64,000 nucleotides of DNA, from contig OZ025264.1 in assembly GCA_964019135.1 (NCBI GenBank), forward strand, positions 37,781,994 through 37,845,993, given 5' to 3'. This stretch comes from Arenicola marina (taxonomy: Eukaryota; Annelida; Polychaeta; Arenicolidae). The translations under genes were made by a program, and so were the position numbers. Positions within the stretch are counted from its first letter, which is position 1. Every line of letters starts with the position of its first letter. Shown piece after piece: positions 28,941-39,764 of this stretch. The notes under the pieces are model-generated. The model was not told where the DNA came from. It ran no database searches and saw only the letters and a list, made by a program, of their open reading frames with translations.

Positions 28941-30654
28941 AAGAATCTCTCATCTGTAGTTTCGCTTACATTTATTTCCTCATCCCATTCAATTGAATAT
29001 ATATCGTTGGAATCAGTCAGACAGTCACATGAGGTCACTGTAAGTTGTTTAGAGAAGTTTGATACAGGATGGCACCCGTACACCCCGGTGTGCCTGGTCA
29101 CGTGTGCCTAGTCACATGGGCCTCTCGTCCGCTGGCGAACCGGTCCAGTCACGGGACGGTGTAATGCAGGGTCCCGCGTGTGACCCCATTCAGGACGACT
29201 TGTGCCTGGGTTCTCAGGTAGAAGTCAAGTTGCCTTACTGAAGCTCTGTAGACGATGTGGACACGAACACTTAAAGCTCTGGCAAACTTGTGGACTAAAC
29301 GCGTATCATGTGTTGCTTGGCCTGACTGGACGTATACCAATAATTAAAAGATCCACCCAGTTTTAGTGGAGGCAAACGGCCAGTCCATTTGTCTAATTGT
29401 TGGCCCGTGCTATTTATACATGTAAAAAGGGTTTGCGAGTTAACCACGATATACGGCAAAATTTCCTGTTAAAGAGGACTTTCCAGTTTCCAGTATACAC
29501 AAACGTTTCTAAAGCAGTCCCCTGCGTATATGTTGCCATTCTTCACTGCAGACAACGTCAGCATGTGGTCAGTCCAGTGTATTGCAATTGTTGACGTTTA
29601 CAATGAATAAAACATAGTTCTCAGCGATGTTTTTGTTTGCTCACAAAGGTTGACCATTTTAAGAATATATTATTATCTGCGATAATATACCGGGATGCAC
29701 CGCACTCTTTTGTGATCATTGTAGGCAAAACTTAAGTCCGTTATTAAGCCGTCGACGACTGGCTAAACCGCGAATGCGGAATCCCTACAAATGTGGACAT
29801 TTCTCTGTTGTAACCGGTCCCACCTGTGCTACCAGATCGGGATCTGGCCTGACCAGTCCTATTTCTAAATGTAGTGGTGAACAACTGGACAGGGAAAGGA
29901 AAACAGCCCAAAAAGGTGCCCCCCGGTGCCATTTGAGATAGTTGGGACTCCACGGGCGCCTCCAATATATTATTGCCGCCTCTGATTTGTATGTGTGTTG
30001 GGGAAGAGGGCGCTGGTCTCAAGGTGTTGCACATGCAGATTCTAGGGGACCATCTAGGGAAAAAAACCTAGGTATTGTTATCGTGTAAATCGTCAAGTAA
30101 TCTGCCACTTAATATATATGCTTAAACCTATATTGAAGCCTATGTTCGTTGTTGTGGCGATCTAAACCTGCCTCTACTGCTATGCTGCAGGATGAATTGC
30201 CATGTTTAAAAAAAAATCTGAATTTTGGTTCGTACAATTATTAAACTGAATACATTTTGCAGATAAAAAAATCAAGCCATCAGAAGAGCCCACGGAATGA
30301 CTCAATTTGTAGTACTCCTAATACTCCAGTCTTGAAGTTACTGGTAAAGTTATGACTGGTGAATTATGATATTAATTAAAAGTGCATCGCTTTAAATGTA
30401 AGAGCGCTTAGAAGCCGAAGCAAACGTAGCAAATGCATTGTGTATTTGAAAAATAAGGAAATCTGTCTCCGATGGGCACATCGAGAGAAATTGTTGATTT
30501 CTACTTCGGGGATTGATTGAAAAAAGACGTCATTTGGGCGGCACATATGTATATAACTATATGTAGTGCCCACCCCCCGGGATTAGATCCGTTATCACGG
30601 ACTCTACAGCCCGCGTGCCGTCTAGTGGTGTGCTCGCTCCCATATGTAACTTAG
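28941..30654. other. Gene-poor unique sequence
   Basis: Only short open frames on both strands, none recognised. No tRNA, rRNA or clear transposon end seen. Confidence 0.55.
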
Positions 30655-31328
30655 CAGTGGCGGATCTACGGGGGGGGGGGGGTTGCAATCCCCCCTTAGG
30701 AACCAGAACATACGACTTACATGTTAAAGTTGCATGCCGAGCTCTTTCCCGCCAAAACTAATGAGGTCAAAATACATATAAGAATCAGTCCTTGAATCAG
30801 TCCTTGAATCATTCAAGACTTCTTTTATCTATACTCCACCCATACCAGACTGCCAAATAGTGTCTCTTAGCCTTGTCCGTGATATCAATTTACCACAAGT
30901 TTTCATTTTAGTGGTAAACGTCATCATTTTGTGTGCTTCGCGATGCTTTGGTATAAGTAGCAGTGCCGCGACCGAGTTCTGTGGTGTCCCGGGATAGACA
31001 CGTTTGCCACACCACAGCCGAAACGGCGATGTTTATCAGGTTTCTGAATTTATAGAATGAAACAATCGAGTTTTCTGCAAATTTTGATATAAATTTCGCC
31101 TAGGCTTAGTTTTGGCGGGAAAGAAGTCCACATGCAACTTTAACATACATGTTAAAGTCCCAAGTCTTCAGAGAGCACCCCCCCCCCTTGGGAAACTGAA
31201 CATACACTGTTGAAGTCTGGTTCTCGAAGCCCAAGCCCCCCCACCGTTCGGAAGTTTTTCAGAGCACACCCCTCGGTCGAAAGTTTCAGAGAGCAACCCC
31301 CCCTTGGCAAATTCCTAGATCCGCACTG
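30655..31328. mobile_element. Inverted-repeat DNA transposon (MITE/fold-back type), 674 bp
   Basis: Left end CAGTGGCGGATCTACGGGGG and right end, read in reverse, CAGTGCGGATCTAGGAATTT. It is flanked by the 5-bp duplication CTTAG (30650-30654 and 31329-31333). An inner inverted repeat pairs CTTTCCCGCCAAAACTA near 30750 with TAGTTTTGGCGGGAAAG near 31110. No transposase frame, so it is non-autonomous. Confidence 0.88.
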
Positions 31329-31803
31329 CTTAGTGTAGTCTCATATACTTTGAGGTATCTAGTGTGGTAACGCCAAGACTTGCTATGAAGCGAAAATCCG
31401 TAACTATAAAAGAGCAGATTTCGAAGGTTTAAGATAACAGTTAACACGGGCACCATGGGAAGATTGTGTCACTGGCACGCTTTATATGGAGAAACAATTG
31501 ATTGTTTTATTCCGAGCAAGGACATAGTTATTAATTCAAGGGATAAAACTTGGACGACGACAAATATCAAGCGCCTTATCCATAAAAGAAATAGGCTGTT
31601 CAAGCGCTATGCTAAATCCTAAACAGAATCGCATAAAATCGGCATTTGATAACTAGGCGCGAAACTCGAAGTCGACAAAAGACCCACTGAGAGTCTGCAG
31701 GATCCCGCCATGGTAAGCAAAGAATACCCTAACATTGTGAAGTGTGTTTTCTTTAGTAATGTAAATAGAGGCATACCGTTTATCATCCTTGATGGGATGA
31801 GCC

Positions 31804-32063
31804 CAGTGGCGGATTCAGTAATTTACGAAGAGGGGTGGGGGGGGTTATTTAAGTACTACCCAGGCGAGGATCCAGTAAAAAACAAATGCGCCCGGGGAGG
31901 TGGGGGTGCTGGTAAGGTTGTGCAGAAAAAATAGTGACTGTGCCCCCTGTGCCCCTTTCTTCTGAGAAAGGGGCACAGAGGGCATGAGCCTTTTTTTCGC
32001 CTATTTGCTAGCGAAAGAGGGTGTGGCACGTGTCCCCTGTGCCCACCCCCTGGATCCGCCTTG
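31804..32063. mobile_element. Diverged relative of the CAGTGGCGGATC element
   Basis: Left end CAGTGGCGGATTCAG; right end in reverse CAAGGCGGATCCAGGGGGTG. Inside lies a strong 14-bp hairpin, CTGTGCCCCTTTCT / AGAAAGGGGCACAG with a 4-base loop (31947-31978). No clear target duplication. Confidence 0.7.
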
Positions 32064-32851
32064 GATCATGATCCAAGGCGAATGTTTTTAATGAGTATTT
32101 TGCATCTAATTCTACGCTCCCGAGTAGTGAAGAGTGTTTCGCGCCACTTAACGCGAGTAGAATGCCTTGTGCACAATAAGCGTCACTCCTGTCAATACAT
32201 TATCGATATCCGGAGACAGATTGATCCGAAGAAAGCAAATGATTCTGATAATAGCGAGCGCAAGCGAGCTCATAAGGTAACATGCATAATCAAAGTCTAT
32301 TTCAAGCAATAGGCTTAGGCCTTTCATTTCGATTAACAGCCCCCATGAGACGTATAAGGAGCAAATTTCCGCGGCACCATCAAATTATCCCCTAAACAGT
32401 GGTTGAAATGTGTTATATCAAGTCTTTAATAATTAAATTATCTACCTTAAAAAGGTGGATGGTAAATTATTGACACGCTGACACTTCATTTACGCTTTAA
32501 ATTACAATACATTTAGGAGTTCAACGAACCGCGCCGCGCTAAATATTCCTTGCCACACTCGGCAGAGGGCGCTCGGGCTGTGTTGTACTAGTCAGACTGG
32601 TGCCCGACCAGCAACTGACTGTTTCCGCTTTCACTGACTGGTTCGCGTTCACAGGCACAGTCGCCCCCTTAAAGGGAACGCCACCTACCGGCATCGTAAA
32701 CTATGAGCGTCTCCGTTAAACAAAATGGCTGGTCGTCTGCTTTCTTTGCTGACGTGACAAAGCAACCCTGTGCAATTTTAATGATAGCAAACTTACCTGT
32801 GTACTGCGAGGTTATTCTTTTTTTTATAAGACACAAACAATATTTCTCCAT

Positions 32852-33045
32852 GCTGACACTCCATTGGCACGAAACGCAGTTTCGCAAACATACTAAAGCA
32901 CAGGTCATAAGATGAAGTAGTTGCCATGGCGCCGAACGTGCTCTGAACTATATTTGCACAGGCACGCGCGCCATGGCAGTCTTTCATTGTCTGTGATTTA
33001 GTCTATTTGCGACAAAGTGTCTGCTGCCAATGGAGTGTTTTTGGC
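32852..33045. repeat. Imperfect inverted repeat
   Basis: CACTCCATTGGCA near 32858 pairs with TGCCAATGGAGTG near 33027, and further inside GTTGCCATGGCG near 32922 pairs with CGCCATGGCAG near 32970. The arms match imperfectly over about 75 bp. Probably an old palindromic transposon; no termini were defined. Confidence 0.6.
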
Positions 33046-33478
33046 ACGCGCCAAAAACAAGTATGGCGCCCGGTAAAATTCGGACGTTGGTGCTTCGTAA
33101 ATCATCTTGCAGATACAGATGATCAATCTTTTTGATTGTTTGGAAGAATTTGATAGCTAAGAGATTAATCTATACAAAAACATGATATTTAGCCCCAGTG
33201 TGCCTCCAGATAATTCAGAATTTCCAAATGCGCCTATTCTGTTTAAAAGTCCCCGTGCAAAACCCAGGCTGGAACCGAGACCCAACGGCGGAACAGAGTG
33301 GGTCTCCCGAGGCTATCTGGCAACTGTGACTTGAACTGTCTGTCCGTCTGTCGTTCTGACAGCTGCATGAGCCTGAGCTGTTGAACTGGCTGCACTGCCA
33401 CCCATCGCCGTCGGTGTGGTCAGTGTGACTCATTTTTACTGTGTCGGGCTGTCACTCTGTCAAACACACACCGTCACT

Positions 33479-34213
33479 TTGGCGCAGGTGCCCCCAGGCA
33501 AGCCCGCTTTTCTAGGGGCCCAACGGTGTCCATGCTAAGTTCTTTTAGACGCCAGTCGGGAATCGACTGTAGCTTTAATCATAATGTGTACGCGTACAAA
33601 CATACTATTTACATACTCTATATACCTTGTTCTATCTTCTGACATCACGAAAGTGTCTCAACACTAGTTGTTTCGGTTATATTTTCACGAAGAAATGTTA
33701 GAGCATACGTCTTTTCCCGACCAACCGCCATGCGCATGCAGCGCCACCTGGCGAGTCCCGTCACCATTTGAATCATTTGTAGCCTGGTCCCAGACTTTGT
33801 AACCGTGAATTATATATGACAGAGGGTGCTGCCGTTGTCCTTAAGTTTAAACTGAGCGTCTGACAACGCCCTCTAGCGGAGAATCATATGCTAACGGAGC
33901 GGGGAACCAAGTTGCATTCACAGGTACCGGCATCCGCCAAAAACAAATATGGCGGACGGTTGGTCGGGAAAAGTCGTGTGCTCCAACATTTTTTCTCGAA
34001 AATATAACCGAAACAACATAGTGTTGAACACTTTCTTGATGTCAGAAGATAGAACAAGCTATATAGAATACGTAACAGAGTGTTACCACTATGATTGTAT
34101 GCGCACACATTATGATAAAAGCTACAGTCGATTCCCGACTGGCGTCTAAAGAACTTCGCATGGACACCGTTGTGCCCCTAGAAAGCGGGCTTGCCTGGAG
34201 GCACTTGCGCCAA
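33479..34213. mobile_element. Fold-back element with about 255-bp inverted arms
   Basis: Left arm 33479-33731 (TTGGCGCAGGTGC to CCCGACCAACCGCCAT) is the reverse complement, with modest divergence, of right arm 33949-34213 (ATGGCGGACGGTTGGTCGGG to GCACTTGCGCCAA). The shared interior includes GACGCCAGTCGGGAATCGAC. The central spacer is about 217 bp. No coding capacity and no clear target duplication seen. Confidence 0.85.
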
Positions 34214-36180
34214 GGCTCTCACCCTTGCTCCGTTTACGGGCTTAGTAAGAGAGGCATGTAGCAGGGCTAGGTTCATGTTACCTACTTATGAACTAATAGT
34301 GATATTACCTAGTGGCTAATATGTGAAAATGAAACGATTTCAGAATTTCGTCGGGTAACGTCAACTTCGACGTCATTTTTGATGCACACGTTTCAGTACC
34401 GCGAAGAAAGTTACCCACGGCAGCATTTGTCCCTGGATATAAGGTACAACATAAATTGGAAGTCGCCATGACGCATATTAACCGAGTAATGGCCTTTGTA
34501 AAACTATGACGTCATGACGTGATACACGACAACGTCCAAGTAGCAATGAGCCAAAGTTCACTGTCACAACTGATTGGATTAAAGAGCTAGGCGATAAAAA
34601 GAGTAGTTCTTCAGTTATGGCTTGACGAAATGGCCAAGGGTTGCATTAGTTTATCATTGCGGACACACGGAGATCGACGACAAGAACAAAGACCACTGTA
34701 GGCGAAGTGATAAAGCATCGAATTTGTTTCTTTCGGTAGTTCTCTGAAGATTAATGATCTCTACCATTTGGCGCAAAGATCACAACTCTAGCATGTTTTT
34801 CTGATTTTTGACGATTTTTTTTCAGAATGGACACGATCTCCATTCATTCATCATTGGCGGCCCTATGTCATCCCATTTCGAAGCGCTCTAGCGCCATAAC
34901 TAGACAACCTCCGCCTGATTAAAATATTAAGTGATCTGTAGATGCTTATTGGCAACTAGTTATCGAAAAGATTGCAATTTTAGCATTTTTATCTGATTTT
35001 TGACGATTTTTCTTTAGGTGGCCAGAATCTGTATGTTTATCATTAGGCCAGTGGCTTCATTGCCATGGAAACAAAAAAGTAATACTGAGATCGCCGTCTT
35101 TTTCTTATAACTTGTTTTGCTATGGTAGTACCTCAATGTGTGGCGAAGGAGACTGAAAATGTTTGAACGGAAGTAGGTCATATTCAATCAAGTTCATTTT
35201 TCCCCATAGGATCCAATGTTAAACGATTTCGAATATATAATGAAAAGTAACATGGCTATATCACCATGTTCACACTTTATGACTCAGCTTAGTATTATCT
35301 ATCCACAGCTGCAAGCATTGAGTGATGGCTTGATTAGGACGCCCGTAGGAGCCTCTGCTAGCACCAAAAAGCCGTATCTTTCACCATTGGCCAAATTTCA
35401 ACAAAATCCTGTGACGTCACTTTCTTCTCCCATTGCATATGGTAAGCACTGTGGCTACTAGGTATTATGTTTAACTAATGAAGAAATCGCGGTGTTGCTT
35501 GCTGCAGGCATACGCAACAAAACATTTTCCCAGCCTGAGAGATCCAGGGTTTTAACATGGGAAGTCCCATAGAGAAACGCCGTCGGCCCTGGAACCGGAA
35601 GTAAGATAGAAACGTATCGTTTTTAATTTGCAGCTATACTAGGAACTACTTTCCCTACAATATGGCGCTACTCACGCAAGATTTATTTTTTATTTTTGAC
35701 GATTTTGTGTAAGTATTAAAAGTAACGTCATCGTGACGTCACGTGATGTATCAGAAAACTTTAAGATTCAACACAAATCATCTTAATTCATATTTCTGTG
35801 ACATATTGGAACATCATAGCGATAGCTTGATGGTAAATGTATCAAAAAGCGAAAAAAACGACAGAGGTCATTTAGTGCGTTTTCCGCAAAACTTTTGATC
35901 TTATTTTACTCGAAAATGAGTGTGACGTATATGTTTTAGCCCTATTGCGTTGCTATGAGGCAATAACAATTGCAAACCGATGTATGTAACCATTAGGACG
36001 CAATGGGACTTGTATTTTTCGAGTGAAACAGACAAACATACATTCTTACAAACTAACAAAAATATAAACATACAAACTTCGGAAGTGGAGTGGCCAAAAA
36101 ACCTAGCCCGACCGACATAAGACGAAATGATATTTCGTCTTAACAAACAAACACGACTGACTTTATGACTCAGCTTAGTA
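34214..36180. other. Gene-poor sequence with a repeated T-rich motif
   Basis: TTTTTGACGATTTT occurs near 34808, 34997 and 35693, the first two within similar flanks about 190 bp apart, suggesting an old duplication. The + frame 35216-35461 is open but not recognised. Confidence 0.5.
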
Positions 36181-36234
36181 TTAGTATGTGCAGACTGTTA
36201 ATCCGGCAATAATACCAATTGTCTCTACATGTCC

Positions 36235-36450
36235 GCTAACAACACCTGGGTTTGGCCTCGAATCTTGCAATTATCCGAAGCTCCCGCAGATTTTCAGGTC
36301 ATTTTGTGTTGCGATTAAGCGGAATTTGCGACTAACCGAAGTTGCGATTAAGCGAAGTTGTTAACGTGCAAATGTATAGGAAATGGCGTTTGGATTTGAA
36401 ATTTGTTGCGATTAAGCGGAAGTTGCGATTAACCGAAGTGCGTCACTGTA
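36235..36450. mobile_element. Possible pogo/Tc1-like transposon end
   Basis: Repeated motifs GTTGCGATTAAGCGGAA and GTTGCGATTAACCGAAG occur several times, and the segment finishes GAAGTGCGTCACTG followed by TA. Read in reverse this is TA-CAGTGACGCACTTCGGTTA, the style of pogo-like ends with a TA target. The other end was not found. Confidence 0.4.
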
Positions 36451-36959
36451 TATGTCTAATCTGATATACATTGTACTTTTATTATTTTCCATTTAAAATA
36501 GTAGTATATATATATTTAGGCACTACTACATGTATGTAGTAGTGCACAATGTATGTATGTATGCACAATCTTAAATGATTAAATCTTAAATGATCAAATC
36601 ACAATGTTAAATGTATGCACAATCTTAAATGTAGATAAATATTCATTCTTTTAATATTATTATCTATAAGGTCTTCATTATTGTTGTTTCAAAAAGGTTC
36701 AAAAGACAAACTTCAAATACTGCTTGGTATAAATATTTTGGCTATTAGTAATAGTTTAAAACCATAGTTGAAAATATAAATATGTAGTTAAATTTTTCCA
36801 TTTTACTTAATATATAATTATTTCTTCTGCGATCAAATACACCTTTGACTCAGAGAGACTGTACTGTGATGTAAGTTAGGTGATTGAACCGCTTCGATAT
36901 TATTCCGGTGTTAGTAGTCGTCTAAATCTACTGATTTGATTTGGTTAAACAAACGTGCT

Positions 36960-37470
36960 TGGCGTAATTCAAAACTTACCATTCGCACCAAAATGCTAAT
37001 CTACAGGGCGTGCGTTCTAAGTAGCTTGCTGTACGGCAGTGAAACGTAGACTACGTATTTTAGCCAAGAAAGTAAATTGAATAACTTCCATTTTCGTTGC
37101 CTGCGAAGCATTTTAGGCATATATGGCAAGACAAGGTCACGAATGCTGAAGTGTTAGCCCGGGCCAACCTACCGAGCATTCTTGCTCTTGTGAAGCAAAG
37201 TCATCTACGTTGGCTTGGGAACGTTCATCGTATGCAAGATGAACGCATTCCCAAGGATATGCTATACGGTGAACTCGTCGACGGCAAAAGGCCAACTGGA
37301 CGGCCAAAGCTTAGGTTTAAGGATGTTTGTAAGCGGGACATGAAGGCTTTCGGCATCGATCCAGATTCTTGGGAGGACTTGGCATCCGGCAGGTCACCGT
37401 TGCGATGACTGCGGAAAGCTCCGTCGATCACAGATAGGCTTACTCAGTCATCAACGTAAATGCCGCGTTA
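36960..37470 (+). pseudogene. Broken C-terminal end of a non-LTR retrotransposon reverse transcriptase
   Basis: Three frames together give a LINE ORF2 end: MLIYRACVLSSLLYGSET near 36990 (then an in-frame stop), RCLRSILGI near 37100, and after a shift WQDKVTNAEVLARANLPSI, HLRWLGNVHRMQDERIPKDM and FGIDPDSWEDLASGR (to about 37400). After another shift a C-x2-C ... H-x4-C finger follows (37401-37466, CDDCGKLRRS to HQRKC). At least two frameshifts and one stop make it dead. The family is the widespread invertebrate LINE type with this YGSET / WQD / GHVxRM-like tail; the clade cannot be settled here. Confidence 0.85.
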
Positions 37471-37619
37471 CGAATCGTATAACTTAAACCAAACAAAGCT
37501 GCAAATCCATCGTCTTTCGCAGACGGACGGATGCCAACCACCAAATCTACTGATCGCTTCATCGGCGGTGACGCCATCATCACGGCCCTGAGGCGGGTGC
37601 CCAAAGCAAGTTAGGTGGT

Positions 37620-38420
37620 CGTGCAAAAGTGCTTGGAACTTCACTAATGTATGATGAAATTCCACTTGTGTAATGTTTAGCTAATTCCATATGGTTTGTA
37701 CACATGTACATGATGTCGATCTCGATTTTAATTAAGGATTTTGCAAGGGAGGGCACGCAATTGTAATTTATATGTAGGTAATACTTGGTCCAGGTAAATT
37801 TAATGGTGTCCGTAGAAAAATTCATTTCGCTTTCCATTTTTTTGTCCTAGACACCAAAGAATTCCATGTCATTTGGCAAGTGGACTGTGGCCTACAACGT
37901 ACACGTCGTGAGACGCGAGGGGGGGGGGGCGGGGGGTGCTCGATACGTGTCGGAGTGGTGGTTGAACATTTTTATTATTATGATTACATTTATGTGAAAA
38001 TAAAAACAGAAAGTTCAAGCTACTCTCGCGCTATATTCTACATGAGACTGAACGTCCAGCACGGGGAGAAATCTCCTTCCCGGGGGGTGGTGGGCACTAT
38101 AACAATGCTGGGTTTGGGAGGGTTCCGCGGCAAAGCCCCACATTTTACACCTCAACTATGTCGTCGGTCCATCCAAACCCGCTCGGTTTATTGCCCCCCC
38201 CCCTTCCCCCCAAGTTTTAAAATATGTTTTAATCGGAAATGTTCGTTCTATCTTTTTTTTAGGCCGGACGGGGGAGGGGGGCTCTTTATGTAATTAAGTA
38301 TAGGCCTATACATGTGTGCCGCCCAAATGACCCCTTTTCTTCCACCAAAGATATTAGTACACCAAGATAGGTCATACGGCGATTTCCTTGTAATCGTTCT
38401 CCGGTGGCGCCGCCAAGCGG
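37620..38420. other. Unique sequence, no gene recognised
   Basis: Includes G-rich tracts near 37920 and C-rich tracts near 38195, with no recognisable coding region. Confidence 0.5.
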
Positions 38421-38460
38421 TGATCGCGTAGTGTTGCACAGAACCGCCGTCGACAAGCAT

Positions 38461-38552
38461 CAACTTCAAGTTTGTTCTGCCATAAATTGCGCAAATTCAC
38501 GAAAGAAATGTCCAGGAAAGCCATTTTTCAGATTCCCGAAGGAAAAGGAAAG
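38461..38552 (+). pseudogene. Second THAP-domain 5' exon fragment
   Basis: In the frame with TGT at 38473 the sequence reads VCSAINCANSRKKCPGKPFF then RFPKEKER, the first half of a THAP finger with C-x4-C and the FFRFP motif. It ends at a donor GTAAGA (38553), a plausible exon end. There is no ATG just before the first Cys, so the start is lost or lies in an upstream exon. I see no matching second half nearby. Probably a remnant of a THAP transposase or derived gene. Confidence 0.55.
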
Positions 38553-38857
38553 GTAAGACCGGCTTCTTGCGTTAATTTATCCGTCATTGATATCGTGCAT
38601 CGTTTATCACCACCACAGTTTCTGATAATTCTCTATTATCGCCCACGTCGAAGCGGGCGGCTCATGTGAGCAAACCAAGTCAAAGATCTATCGTTGCCAC
38701 TATCTATTACTCAACAATTACCAGACGACAACAAAGCTCTAAGTGCCGGCTAATGAGTAACGAATGTGTAATGAGGTGTCCTAATCGATGTTCTGGGGTT
38801 TGAATAAAATTGGGTGAACTCCGACCATATAGTATGATCATGGACCTACTGCCTTGG

Positions 38858-39115
38858 CCTGGGTGTCCGGTGTAGCATGATAACCTGTCCGCCGTGATAA
38901 AGTGTCCGGCTGACGTGCGCGCATGCGCAGCGAATGGAGTTGCTATGTAAATAGCGCATTTTTGTTAGGTTTAGGGTTAGGTTATGGTTAGGTTATGGTC
39001 CGGGTTAGGGTTAAGGTTAGGATTAGTGTTCTGGTTAGGGTTAGTGACATGAAAGAAGCGTGGCCGGACAGGTTATCACGGCCGGACAGGTTATTATGTT
39101 ACACCGGCTCCCGGG
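38858..39115. mobile_element. Inverted-repeat element with internal telomere-like repeats
   Basis: The left end CCGGTGTAGCATGATAACCT (38867 on) matches the reverse of the right end, CCGGTGTAACATAATAACCT (to 39107). CCTGTCC-GCCGTGATAA blocks are present on both sides. The core (38965-39050) is a run of degenerate GGTTAGGG/GGTTATGG units. No coding capacity. Confidence 0.75.
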
Positions 39116-39305
39116 GTCCGGTTAAATTTGACAGAGCTAGCCAGACCGGGGGAAAAACAAAGCCTTTTGTCTGCAAGTAATTTTTTTGTTATGTTTAGAA
39201 GCATTTGCATTTATACAGTTTTTCTTTTTTTATTATTCCTTTTTAGATGCCAGAGATGGGTGGTCAATGCAAGAAGGAAAGACTTGTTCAATAAGTCCAG
39301 TAGGC

Positions 39306-39476
39306 CAGGGGCGGATCCAGGGGGGGGGGCGACCCGGCCCGGACCCCCTTTTTAGGACCGAAATGTATACCATTTAACATAGAAAAACCAAAACCGCCCC
39401 CAGTCTATCCAGCATATCTAGATCCGACCTTGAAAGCGCCCCCCCCCCCTATCCAGATTTTCTGGGTCCGCCCCTG
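39306..39476. mobile_element. 171-bp MITE with CAGGGGCGGATCCAG ends
   Basis: Left end CAGGGGCGGATCCAGGGGGG, right end in reverse CAGGGGCGGACCCAGAAAAT. Flanked by a 5-bp duplication TAGGC (39301-39305, 39477-39481). Same terminus and duplication length as the 674-bp element at 30655, so probably the same superfamily. Confidence 0.88.
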
Positions 39477-39608
39477 TAGGCCTATCCCTTTCAGCTGAAG
39501 TAGTTTATATTCTTAAATCTTGTTGACGTTCGTGTTTTTGTATTAAAAATATCAATTGGTTAAGCATGGCTTTGTTGTTTTCATTCATATTTAGGCTTAG
39601 AATATATC

Positions 39609-39764
39609 TCTGGGCGGATCTAGGAATTTTGAAGCGGAAAGGGGGGGGGGGGCGTATAAATGGCCACACAAGTCCACCAATTTTTTTTACAACCGGTGGG
39701 AGGGGTGGAAAAATGTCGTCTTTAACATCCATAAATAACCCATCTCCCCTTGGATCCGCCTCTG
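39609..39764. mobile_element. Diverged member of the GGCGGATC family
   Basis: Left end TCTGGGCGGATCTAGG, right end in reverse CAGAGGCGGATCCAAGGGG, 156 bp apart. No clean duplication, so older or truncated. Confidence 0.6.
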
